Shown one piece after another: positions 5,782-11,872 of a stretch of 11,872 nucleotides of DNA; position 1 is the first letter of the stretch; every line of letters starts with the position of its first letter. Under the pieces are notes generated by a model that saw nothing but the letters and a program-made list of their open reading frames with translations, was not told the DNA's origin and did no database searches. The translations under genes and the position numbers were made by a program. Source of the DNA: Pseudomonadota bacterium (GTDB taxonomy: Bacteria; Pseudomonadota; Alphaproteobacteria; UBA9219; RGZA01); assembly GCA_016195205.1 (NCBI GenBank), contig JACQAB010000174.1, positions 1 through 11,872 on the forward strand. Direction: 5' to 3'.

Positions 5782-7113
5782 ATGGAAGTCCAGCGCCTTC
5801 TTTCCGATCTTGATGGCATTTCGTCCGTAAAACACTTCGGACGGGTCACGGCCGTGCTTGGTCTGCTGGTGGAAATCGCCGGCGTTGAGCGAAAGCTTTC
5901 CGTTGGCAGCCGTTGTTACCTCATTGCCCAAAACGATCGGCGCGTGCTCTCCGAAGTGGTGGGCTTCCGCGACGGCAAGGCGCTGCTGATGCCGTTCAGC
6001 TCGCTTGACGGTGTGGGCCTTGGCACCAAAGCGGAAGTGGCGGAATCCCAGCCCACCGTGGCGCCCAGCGAAGCCTGGCTTGGCCGCGTGGTGAATGCGC
6101 TGGGCGAGCCGATTGACAGCAAAGGTCCGCTGCCCATGGGCACGGTGGCCATTCCCATCCGCAACACGCCGCCGCCCGCGAATGAACGGCAAAGGGTAGG
6201 GGGCAAAATCGACCTTGGCGTGCGCGGATTAAACACGTTCCTTACCTGCTGCCTGGGCCAGCGCATGGGCATTTTCTCGGGCTCGGGCGTGGGCAAATCC
6301 ATCATGCTTTCCATGATCGCGCGCTATACTTCGGCCGATGTTTCGGTGATCGGGCTGGTGGGCGAACGCGGCCGCGAGGTGCAGGAATTCATCCACGACG
6401 ATCTGGGCGAAGAAGGTTTGAAACGTTCGGTGGTGGTGGTGGCTACCTCGGACGAAGCGCCGCTGATGCGCCGCCAGGCGGCCTATATGATGATGGCCAT
6501 TTCGGAATATTTCTGCGGCCAGGGCCGCAACGTGCTGTGCCTTATGGATTCCATCACGCGCTTTGCCATGTCTCAGCGCGAAATTGGCCTTTCCGCGGGC
6601 GAACCGCCCACCACCAAGGGCTATCCGCCTTCCACTTTTTCGGAGTTGCCGAAATTGCTGGAACGCGCCGGACCGGGCCGTCCCAAAAGCGGCAGCATTA
6701 CCGGGCTTTTCTCGGTGCTGGTGGATGGCGACGACCATAACGAACCTATTTCCGACGCGGTGCGCGGCATTCTGGATGGCCATATCGTGCTGGACCGGCA
6801 GATTGCCGAGCGCGGGCGCTATCCGGCCATTGACGTGCTGCGCAGCATTTCGCGCACTCTGCCAAACTGCAATTCGGAAGCCGAGAACAAGCTGGTGATC
6901 CGCGCGCGCCAATTGCTGGCCGCCTATGACAACATGGCCGAGATGATCAGGCTGGGCGCTTATCGCCGGGGTTCCGACCCACTGACCGACGAGGCGATTG
7001 CCTATAACCCCGCGCTGGAAGCTTTTCTGGAACAGGCCAAGGAAGAGCGCAGTGATCTGGCCACCGGCTATGCGCAGTTGGCGAAGATATTGGGTATGGA
7101 AGGAACTAAATAG
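5782..7113 (+). CDS. fliI: Flagellum-specific export ATPase FliI
   Basis: FliI is the hexameric ATPase at the cytoplasmic base of the flagellar type III export apparatus. It energises substrate release into the channel with FliH and FliJ. The 443 residues match the family. A beta-barrel N-terminal domain (about 15-90) precedes the catalytic core, whose Walker A is SGSGVGKS (166-173). Also seen are GLVGERGREVQEFI, Walker B NVLCLMDSITRFA, and the export-ATPase signature PPTTKGYPPSTFSELPKLLERAG. The C-terminal helical domain includes YRRGSDPLTDEAI. No clear Shine-Dalgarno sequence lies before the ATG (AATCCCTGT). The nearest in-frame upstream ATG (5746) is closed by a stop at 5755-5757, so 5782 is the best start. 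Divergent from ctrA; followed by fliJ after a 126-nt gap filled by a palindromic repeat. Confidence 0.96.
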   Translation: MEVQRLLSDLDGISSVKHFGRVTAVLGLLVEIAGVERKLSVGSRCYLIAQNDRRVLSEVVGFRDGKALLMPFSSLDGVGLGTKAEVAESQPTVAPSEAWLGRVVNALGEPIDSKGPLPMGTVAIPIRNTPPPANERQRVGGKIDLGVRGLNTFLTCCLGQRMGIFSGSGVGKSIMLSMIARYTSADVSVIGLVGERGREVQEFIHDDLGEEGLKRSVVVVATSDEAPLMRRQAAYMMMAISEYFCGQGRNVLCLMDSITRFAMSQREIGLSAGEPPTTKGYPPSTFSELPKLLERAGPGRPKSGSITGLFSVLVDGDDHNEPISDAVRGILDGHIVLDRQIAERGRYPAIDVLRSISRTLPNCNSEAENKLVIRARQLLAAYDNMAEMIRLGAYRRGSDPLTDEAIAYNPALEAFLEQAKEERSDLATGYAQLAKILGMEGTK

Positions 7114-7118
7114 AGAAT

Positions 7119-7227
7119 TGTCATCCCGGAAGCCGCGAAGCGGCTATCCGGGATCCCATTTTATTCTGGTTGCTACAAAACAAATGGGATCCCGGCTCTC
7201 GGACTAAAGCCCTCGGCCGGGATGACA
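7119..7227. repeat. 109-bp cruciform-type palindromic repeat between fliI and fliJ
   Basis: Terminal arms TGTCATCCCGG (7119-7129) and CCGGGATGACA (7217-7227) are perfect complements. Inner arms of 14 bp (7148-7161, 7182-7195; CCGGGATCCCATTT) are also perfect, with a 20-nt central loop. A side hairpin AGCCGC-GAA-GCGGCT sits at 7131-7145, and a weaker one mirrors it on the right at about 7196-7216. The folded form is a cross with two side arms. It lies 5 nt after the fliI stop and leaves the fliJ ribosome site (AAGAGGA) free. Confidence 0.9.
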
Positions 7228-7239
7228 TAAGAGGATAAA

Positions 7240-7662
7240 ATGCGCGACGTAAAAACGCTCATCAAAATGCAGAAGCTCTATGTGGATGCGCAGCGCAAGG
7301 TGCTTGCCGCCAGGCAGCGCAAGGCCGACGCCCTGCAGGCCGCCATTGCCGAACTGCGGGCCCGCGTGGAAAGTGAAAAAAAGAACCATGCCGCGCAGAA
7401 AGAGGGCGGCTTCATTTTCGGCGCCTTCCTGCGCAAGGAAATCGACCGGCACGAGGATTTACAAAAGGCTTTGGTTCTGGCCAACCGCGAAATCGACGTT
7501 GAACGCGAAAAACTGGCGGTGCTGTTCGAGGAACTGAAACGCTATGAAATCATCCAGGAAAACTGGGATGAAGAGGCCCGCGCCGAAGAAGCCCGCGTGG
7601 AAACCATTGACTATGACGAGCAGGCCGGTATGCGGCATCATGACCGGAAAGATAAAAGTTAA
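7240..7662 (+). CDS. fliJ: Flagellar export protein FliJ
   Basis: FliJ is the coiled-coil stalk and chaperone-escort protein that inserts into the FliI hexamer and contacts the export gate FlhA. The 140-residue protein is almost entirely helical and charged, with long heptad-like stretches (residues about 5-55 and 68-118: KADALQAAIAELRARVESEK, EIDVEREKLAVLFEELKRYE), interrupted by a Gly/Phe-containing turn (GGFIFGAF, 57-64). FliJ has little sequence conservation, so the call rests on size, coiled-coil character and position directly after fliI. AAGAGGA 5-11 nt upstream supports the ATG. It is transcribed with fliI across a palindromic repeat, and another repeat follows its stop. Confidence 0.85.
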   Translation: MRDVKTLIKMQKLYVDAQRKVLAARQRKADALQAAIAELRARVESEKKNHAAQKEGGFIFGAFLRKEIDRHEDLQKALVLANREIDVEREKLAVLFEELKRYEIIQENWDEEARAEEARVETIDYDEQAGMRHHDRKDKS

Positions 7663-7691
7663 GCGTTTAAGCTGGTTCTCTAAAAATGCAA

Positions 7692-7778
7692 TGTCATGCC
7701 CGCGCAGGCGGGCATCCACGAGAGCCAAACGACACGGCTTGTGGCCTATCGTGGATCCCCGCCTACGCGGGGATGACA
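7692..7778. repeat. TGTCAT-ended palindromic repeat after fliJ
   Basis: Two 30-nt arms, 7692-7721 and 7749-7778, pair at 27 of 30 positions around a 27-nt loop. Each arm also folds by itself (GCCCGC-GCAG-GCGGGC; CCCCGC-CTAC-GCGGGG). Ends read TGTCAT/ATGACA as in the repeat at 7119-7227. It lies in the convergent gap between fliJ and the zinc-ribbon gene. A T6 run (7784-7789) starts 5 nt after it, so it may contribute to transcription termination for fliIJ, though the spacing from the stem is longer than typical. Confidence 0.9.
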
Positions 7779-7791
7779 CTTCGTTTTTTGG

Positions 7792-7974
7792 CTAGTGCCT
7801 CTCAATCACCGTCCGTATCACCGCTGCCGCCATCGCCAGCGCCGCGAATAATAAAACCCATCCCCCGCAACCCAGGCTTTTTTGCACGGCCGGATGGGCG
7901 CAGCCGCAATGCGGGCACGCCAGGGCATCGTCGCTGACTTCATGGCCGCATTCGCGGCAGGGGTGGAGGCTCAT
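7792..7974 (-). CDS. Small zinc-ribbon protein with C-terminal membrane helix
   Basis: A 60-residue protein of unknown role. Residues 6-23 form a zinc ribbon: C6-x2-C9, then C20-x2-C23 (CRECG ... CPHCG). A hydrophobic segment at about 39-56 (WVLLFAALAMAAAVIRTVI) is a likely single transmembrane helix, which would tether the ribbon to the inner membrane. The ATG follows the stop of the parE-like gene by only 3 nt and has a good ribosome site (GAGGAA) inside the end of that gene, so it is very probably translated with the toxin-antitoxin pair. Similar short zinc-ribbon/TM proteins are widespread and uncharacterised. Its stop lies 13 nt from the palindromic repeat. Confidence 0.75.
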   Translation of the reverse strand: MSLHPCRECGHEVSDDALACPHCGCAHPAVQKSLGCGGWVLLFAALAMAAAVIRTVIERH

Positions 7975-7977
7975 TTT

Positions 7978-8286
7978 CTATTCCTCGGGCCTAAAATAAC
8001 GCTCAATATCGCGATGTCCCTCCAGAATATTAATGACCTCAAAAAAATTGCCAACATAGCGAAAGAAAATAACGTAATTGCCTGTAGCCACGCTGCGTAA
8101 TTCAGGCAAAAGTTCTTCACGCAGCCTGCCTAAAGTGCCGGGAAGATTCGCAAGTTCTTCGCATTTTTCAATAAGTTGGGTGATGAAGCGTTCGGCAATG
8201 GCGAGTTGCCCGCTAGAATTTTCGATGTATTCAGCAATTTCGATCAGATTGGCCTGGGCAGCCGGAGTGAAAACGAGGCGGCGCAC
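7978..8286 (-). CDS. parE: ParE/RelE-superfamily toxin
   Basis: A 102-residue toxin-like protein of the RelE/ParE plasmid-stabilisation family. ParE members poison DNA gyrase, while RelE members cleave mRNA. The N-terminal LVFTPAAQANLIEIAEYI (about 4-21), the central LPGTLGRLREELLPELRS and the strand NYVIFFRYVGNFFEVINIL with R-rich HRDIERYF end are typical of ParE. The start codon is GTG (complement of CAC at 8284-8286), directly after the antitoxin stop TAA with no gap, so translation is coupled. The protein is full length without visible damage. ParE rather than RelE is preferred from the N-terminal pattern and the ParD-like partner; the target itself is not shown by the sequence. Confidence 0.85.
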   Translation of the reverse strand: MRRLVFTPAAQANLIEIAEYIENSSGQLAIAERFITQLIEKCEELANLPGTLGRLREELLPELRSVATGNYVIFFRYVGNFFEVINILEGHRDIERYFRPEE

Positions 8287-8514
8287 TTAGGAAGCTGATT
8301 GATCGTTGGCCCTGGCGCTGAAATGAGTCTTCAGATTGGCGCGCACTTCATCCACGCTGTAACGGCGCGGATCGGCAATAGAGGCATGCAACGTTTCGCG
8401 TAAAGCCGTTAGCTTTATCGTGTAGTCGATTGCATCTTCATAGGATGCAAAATGACCGCTTTGCACCTGGGCTTTTAACCACGCTTCGGTTTCAGGAGAT
8501 AGATTGATATTCAT
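8287..8514 (-). CDS. parD: ParD-type ribbon-helix-helix antitoxin
   Basis: A 75-residue antitoxin that should bind and neutralise the adjacent toxin and repress their shared promoter as a ribbon-helix-helix dimer. Residues 1-35 (NINLSPETEAWLKAQVQSG, then FASYEDAIDYTIKL) give the N-terminal beta-strand and two helices of the ParD/CopG fold. The remainder is a polar tail for toxin wrapping (SVDEVRANLKTHFSAR). Gene order antitoxin-toxin is the usual one. No Shine-Dalgarno sequence is seen before the ATG, and a candidate promoter ends 6 nt upstream, so a leaderless transcript is possible. It lies 43 nt downstream of the FliK-like gene. Confidence 0.83.
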   Translation of the reverse strand: MNINLSPETEAWLKAQVQSGHFASYEDAIDYTIKLTALRETLHASIADPRRYSVDEVRANLKTHFSARANDQSAS

Positions 8515-8520
8515 GGAATG

Positions 8521-8548
8521 ATAATAACATAAAAAATAGAACTGTTAA
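8521..8548 (-). promoter_or_regulatory. Candidate parD promoter
   Basis: On the minus strand TTAACA (8543-8548), a 16-nt spacer and TATTAT (8521-8526) resemble -35 and -10 boxes, and the ATG lies 6 nt after the -10 box. The short gap is AT-rich compared with its neighbours. The call rests on motif match only. Confidence 0.3.
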
Positions 8549-8557
8549 TAGATAACT

Positions 8558-10222
8558 TTATACCTCTTTCAACAAATGTTTCTCCGGTTTCTCTCTAATC
8601 TCCACCCATCCCATGCGGTTGGCGGCGAAGTTTAATTGTCCGGTATAGCGCACTTCTTCCAGCGTGCGGTTGAAATGCGTGGTCAACTCGTTGCGCAGCG
8701 CGGCCTCGAACGCATGCGCCGTGCGCACCACCAGATCCAGCCGCTTTTTGTGCACAAGGCCATCCAGCTGAATGGGGCCAAGGCGGCTGAGTTCTAGATC
8801 CATCACAAAGCGGCGGGCATGATTGGGGTCGCGCTTGCGGTTTTTGCCGCGTTCGCCAGGCGGGTCATAAACATAAAAGCGCAGCACCTGCATTTTTTCC
8901 TGATCGAAAATGGGAATGGCCATGCCGCGCCACTCGCCGCCCGGCCCTTCGGCGGATTGGTTGATCTGCGCGCGCCACTGGTCGGTGATCTGGCGGATCA
9001 ACTCTTCCTTGCCCAGTTCTTTCAGTTTCTGGGTGAATTCCTCGCCTAGCCAGGCAGGCGCGCCTTTCTGCAAAGCGGCGAACAGGAACAACAGCGCGCC
9101 TGGCAACTGCGAGGCCGCCGCATTCGGCAGGCGCAGGCGCGCCACATCGGCCAGCAGGCCCGGTGATTGCGCCGCCAGCACTTCCAGCGCTTGGCGCAGC
9201 CCCGCCCAGTTCTTGGCTTCTGGCGCGCCGCCATCTTCCAGCACAAGACCGGCACCAGGGCCGATCATCACCTTCACCTGTGTGCCCACCGGCCAGTTGC
9301 GCCCGCCCTGCACGGCCACCAGCCGATCGCCTAGGCTTAAAATCGGATTGCCCGAGGGCGTATTCCCACGCACCATGGCGATAGAAGTGTTCTCGTCCTC
9401 TGTAACGGGAATAAACGGTGGAACAACGCCGGGTGTTTTTACTTCGGGTGTGATGACGCCCAGGATTTTTATGGCAGTTATCTGCGGCAGGTTGGGCAGG
9501 GCAGGGCCTGCGCTTCCCACCGAAGGCGAAGAGAGGCCAGAGGGCAGGGCGGGCATCATATTCATCGCCGTTTGCGCATTGCGATTTTCCACGGTGAAGC
9601 CAAGCTTCTGCATCACCGCGCCAAGCAGTGTTTGTGCCTGGTTGGGCGGCGGAGCGGACGCTTTCCCTTGGGCGGGCACCTGCGGAGCGGGCTTGGCGGT
9701 AAGAAGTCTCAGCAATTCTTCCATGGTCCGCGCCGCAAAAAGCGAGGAAGGCAGCACCAGCGCCTGATAAATTTGGTTGATCTTGGGAATTTCGGGCGTG
9801 AAGGTTTGATTAGAAGCCGAAGCCGTGCCGGCGCTAAGGCTATCCACCGGTTTATCGGGCGTAACGGGCTTATTGCCGACCACCAGCACCGCCTGCAAAC
9901 CATCGGGCCCCGGGCGCAGCTGCAGCGTTACGCGCGAGGGCAGCAGGTTCAGCAATTCCTGTTCCTGCAGCTGCTGAACCTTCAGCACCACCTCGCCCTG
10001 CGCGGTGCGCATGATCAACTGGTCAAGCCCGGCACCCACGGCGGTGCCTTCCAGCACCAGCGCGCGTGTCAGCGTGGCCGGATCGGTGCTCAATGCCGAG
10101 TTCTGGATGGTGACCGGAAAACTGCGCTGCGTCACCGCGGCGTTTTCCTGCTGCATGCTTTGCAACGTCTGTTGCAGGGCGGCATTGGCCGCCTGCATCT
10201 GCTCTGGGGTAGGGCCAGCCAT
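8558..10222 (-). CDS. FliK-like flagellar hook-length control-type protein
   Basis: A 554-residue protein with the layout of a FliK-type secreted ruler: a long low-complexity Pro/Ala/Gln-rich region (about 130-290), then a folded C-terminus. Residues about 470-545 (RRFVMDLELSRLGPIQLDGL ... DLVVRTAHAFEAALRNELTTHFN ... LEEVRYTGQLNF) resemble the Flg_hook substrate-switch domain, in which strands carry an L-G-x-I/V-x-L pattern. The N-terminus is helical and Gln-rich (MQAANAALQQTLQSMQQ). Residues about 45-120 look like a beta-rich domain. It sits directly downstream of flhG, separated only by a hairpin element that leaves no Shine-Dalgarno site. The second Met (residue 9) is an alternative start. 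Family membership is likely, but a true FliK may be encoded elsewhere, so no symbol is given. Confidence 0.6.
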   Translation of the reverse strand: MAGPTPEQMQAANAALQQTLQSMQQENAAVTQRSFPVTIQNSALSTDPATLTRALVLEGTAVGAGLDQLIMRTAQGEVVLKVQQLQEQELLNLLPSRVTLQLRPGPDGLQAVLVVGNKPVTPDKPVDSLSAGTASASNQTFTPEIPKINQIYQALVLPSSLFAARTMEELLRLLTAKPAPQVPAQGKASAPPPNQAQTLLGAVMQKLGFTVENRNAQTAMNMMPALPSGLSSPSVGSAGPALPNLPQITAIKILGVITPEVKTPGVVPPFIPVTEDENTSIAMVRGNTPSGNPILSLGDRLVAVQGGRNWPVGTQVKVMIGPGAGLVLEDGGAPEAKNWAGLRQALEVLAAQSPGLLADVARLRLPNAAASQLPGALLFLFAALQKGAPAWLGEEFTQKLKELGKEELIRQITDQWRAQINQSAEGPGGEWRGMAIPIFDQEKMQVLRFYVYDPPGERGKNRKRDPNHARRFVMDLELSRLGPIQLDGLVHKKRLDLVVRTAHAFEAALRNELTTHFNRTLEEVRYTGQLNFAANRMGWVEIREKPEKHLLKEV

Positions 10223-10233
10223 AAGGAGTGCTC

Positions 10234-10291
10234 AGTGCTCAGTTTTCAGTGCTCAGCAAGGTTTTATACTGAGCACTGACAACTGAGCACT
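10234..10291. repeat. Heptamer-built hairpin element (CAGTGCT / CTGAGCA) between flhG and the FliK-like gene
   Basis: Left arm 10234-10256 and right arm 10269-10291 pair at 22 of 23 positions with a 12-nt loop. The left side consists of 7-nt steps, CAGTGCT, CAGTTTT, CAGTGCT, CAG (from 10233), and one further unpaired unit lies outside it (from about 10227). The right side is CTGAGCA, CTGACAA, CTGAGCA, CT. It overlaps the flhG stop codon (10290-10292) and reaches to within about 5 nt of the next ATG (10220-10222). Confidence 0.9.
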
Positions 10292-11081
10292 ATTTCCTTT
10301 CTAATATCTTTGCCGCAATGGTTTCAATATCCTGCGCGGCTTCGCAATTCGGATAGCGCGTCAGCAGCGAGATTTGCGCCCTGATCGCCTCGCGCACTTT
10401 CACATCGCGGCGGATGACGCCGATCAGCGGCGGTTCGTATTTCAAGAAGTTTTTGCAAACGCTAAGGATGGTTTCATAGGTTTTCAGGCCTTCATTCGGG
10501 TTCGCGGCCATGTTCACCACAATGCCCATCGGCGCGCCGGGATTAGACGACACGGTTAGCTTGATGAAGGCATAGGCATCGGTAAGCGAGGTGGGCTCGT
10601 CGGTGATTACCACCAAGGTCAGCGCCGCCGGGCCGGCCATAAGCCGCACGGCTTTGTCCACCCCTGCGCCCAGGTCCACCACCACGCGGTCATAGCCGCT
10701 GGCCAGCTTAATCAGGTCATTGCGCAATTCCGCCAAACGCTGCGCGGGCAGGGTGGCCAGATTGCCTGAGCCCGAACGTCCCGCGATAATATCAAAATCG
10801 CCTTCCTTGAAGTTGGTCACGGCCCCGGCCAGCGGCACGCGGTCTTCAATCACGGCGCCCAGGTCTTTCTGCGGGGTCAAGCCCAGCTGAATATCCACAT
10901 TCGCCAGGCCCAGATCGCCGTCGAACAGCAGCGTGCGGGTGCCGGTTTTGGCCAGCGCGTGGCACAGCGTGACGGCAAACCAGGTTTTGCCCACGCCGCC
11001 CTTGCCGCTGGCGACGGCAATCATGTTTGGGCAGGAAAGCAGGGCGGGGGCGTTCATGTTGGCAAGGCCGGCATCAGTCAT
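10290..11081 (-). CDS. flhG: MinD-like flagellar number regulator FlhG/FleN
   Basis: A P-loop ATPase of the MinD/ParA group that limits flagellar number by acting on FlhF. The 263 residues include the deviant Walker A ASGKGGVGKTW (24-34) with signature lysine K27, DGDLGLANVDIQLGL (54-68; usual form DADLGLAN), and Walker B-like YDRVVVDLGAGVD at about 130. The N-terminus is short (20 residues) and lacks the DQAxxLR motif by which FlhG stimulates FlhF in other bacteria; only DAGLANM is there. GGAGAG 7-12 nt upstream supports the ATG. The gene is 13 nt downstream of flhF. That adjacency argues for FlhG rather than a septum-placement MinD, and no minC or minE is near. The family is sure; the symbol is by context. 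Confidence 0.88.
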   Translation of the reverse strand: MTDAGLANMNAPALLSCPNMIAVASGKGGVGKTWFAVTLCHALAKTGTRTLLFDGDLGLANVDIQLGLTPQKDLGAVIEDRVPLAGAVTNFKEGDFDIIAGRSGSGNLATLPAQRLAELRNDLIKLASGYDRVVVDLGAGVDKAVRLMAGPAALTLVVITDEPTSLTDAYAFIKLTVSSNPGAPMGIVVNMAANPNEGLKTYETILSVCKNFLKYEPPLIGVIRRDVKVREAIRAQISLLTRYPNCEAAQDIETIAAKILERK

Positions 11082-11094
11082 CTCATTCTCTCCA

Positions 11095-11872
11095 TCAGGC
11101 GGTTGCCGACTTCAGCGCGCGGGCAACGATCTCGCGCGGCAGAAGCAGGCGGGCAAAGGTTACGGCATTCAGAGGTTGCAGCGGGTCGGTCACTTTGGCC
11201 GACACGCTCATCTCGCAAAGGGACAGGCCGGTTTCGCGCGCCACGGCCAACAGGCTGCCCAGGCGGCGGGCCAGATCAAGCTTAGTAAGAATAATTTTTT
11301 TCACGCCTACTTCCATGAAGCCGCGCGCCATGTCGCAGGCTTCAAAGGCATCCAGCCCGGCGGGCAGCACCAGCACCGGTTCCATATCGCTGGCGGCCAC
11401 CAGCTTTTTCAAATCGGCGATATCATTTTTGTTATAGGGGTTGCGGCCGGAATTATCGACCAGGATATATTCTCCCGGTTTGTAGGATTCCACCGCGTCT
11501 TTCAGGCCGGTCACATCTTCCACTTCGAACAAACGCACTTTCAGAAGGCGCGTATAAGCGGCCAGCTGCTCCACCGCCCCGGCGCGTGATAAATCGGTGG
11601 TGATCACGCCCACGTTTTTTTTGTTCAGCACCCGTTGCGCGGCGATTTTGGCCACGGTCAGGGTTTTTCCGGCACCCGGCGGGCCCACCAGGCAGATAGG
11701 CCGTGGGTTGGCGGCATCGAACAGCGGCGCGAATTTGAAAAGTTTGTCCATCGCCGCGCCCAGGGCGATTAAAGCATCGTGATCGGCAAAATGCGTGACG
11801 ATGCTTAAAATCTGCTCAGCCAGCGGGGCCGGAACCGAATGGCGCATCAACTGTTCGGCCACTATTTCCACC
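11095..11872 (-). CDS. flhF: SRP-family GTPase FlhF, C-terminal GTPase part; 5' end outside window
   Basis: FlhF is the third SRP-type GTPase, which places flagella at the pole. The visible 258 codons include a helical N region and the G domain: G1 VGPPGAGKT (62-70), G2 TTDLSRAGAVEQL (91-103), G3 DNSGR (139-143), G4 TKLD (196-199) and G5-like AKVTDPLQP near the end. The frame is open to the window edge. The first codon at the edge is GTG and probably an internal Val, so the gene continues outside with the basic N-terminal domain. G3 differs from the usual SRP-GTPase DTAGR by T-to-N and A-to-S changes. The stop is 13 nt before flhG, the expected partner gene. Numbers refer to the visible fragment. 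Confidence 0.9.
   Translation of the reverse strand, partial: VEIVAEQLMRHSVPAPLAEQILSIVTHFADHDALIALGAAMDKLFKFAPLFDAANPRPICLVGPPGAGKTLTVAKIAAQRVLNKKNVGVITTDLSRAGAVEQLAAYTRLLKVRLFEVEDVTGLKDAVESYKPGEYILVDNSGRNPYNKNDIADLKKLVAASDMEPVLVLPAGLDAFEACDMARGFMEVGVKKIILTKLDLARRLGSLLAVARETGLSLCEMSVSAKVTDPLQPLNAVTFARLLLPREIVARALKSATA

Noticed and set aside
6229..6912. Minus-strand open frame of 227 codons inside fliI
   Set aside because: His/Ala/Arg-rich shadow of a well-conserved ATPase gene, with no family features.
7119..7778. CRISPR array, suggested by several similar palindromic units
   Set aside because: The units are few, differ in length and lie around a gene. There are no regularly spaced identical repeats or spacers.
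9572..10279. Plus-strand open frame of 235 codons opposite the FliK-like gene
   Set aside because: Arg/Gln/His-rich shadow with no domain. The minus-strand gene fits the operon and has the hook-like C-terminus.

Overview
The window is a motility and cell-cycle block from an alphaproteobacterium. A full-length CtrA response regulator, a CheA that carries a C-terminal receiver domain, and FlhF/FlhG-type flagellar placement genes together point to that class. The order is less certain: a Rhodospirillales- or Micavibrio-like lineage is possible, but nothing in the sequence decides it. Coding density is high, and almost every junction between genes holds a palindromic repeat.

Left part, plus strand (1-3593): the end of a chemotaxis operon in the order cheA (3' part, with two CheW-like domains and a receiver domain), cheW, cheY, cheB, cheR. 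CheB consists of the methylesterase domain alone, without the usual receiver domain. The end of cheW is encoded by a GC-rich palindromic repeat.

Middle (3548-7662): a minus-strand Ntn-hydrolase of the N4-glycosylasparaginase family runs convergently into cheR and overlaps its last 46 bases. Upstream of it on the same strand is ctrA. The two are separated by exactly one hairpin element built from CAG-N4/CTG-N4 heptamers. A 442-base divergent region follows, with a phased series of TTAA-like tetramers near ctrA and a repeat nearer fliI. Then come fliI and fliJ (flagellar export ATPase and its stalk/chaperone partner) on the plus strand.

Right part, minus strand (7792-11872): reading from the right edge, flhF (cut by the window end), flhG/fleN-like ATPase, a large FliK-like hook-length-control-type protein, then a ParD/ParE toxin-antitoxin pair coupled to a 60-residue zinc-ribbon membrane protein.

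Functionally, the chemotaxis proteins transmit receptor signals to the flagellar motor, CheB/CheR adjust receptor methylation, CtrA probably times flagellar gene expression in the cell cycle, FliI/FliJ drive export, and FlhF/FlhG set flagellar position and number. The most unusual observations are two heptamer-periodic hairpins, each of which fills the whole space from one gene's stop codon to the next gene's start codon, the repeat-encoded CheW tail, and the rewired adaptation module (CheA with a receiver, CheB without one).
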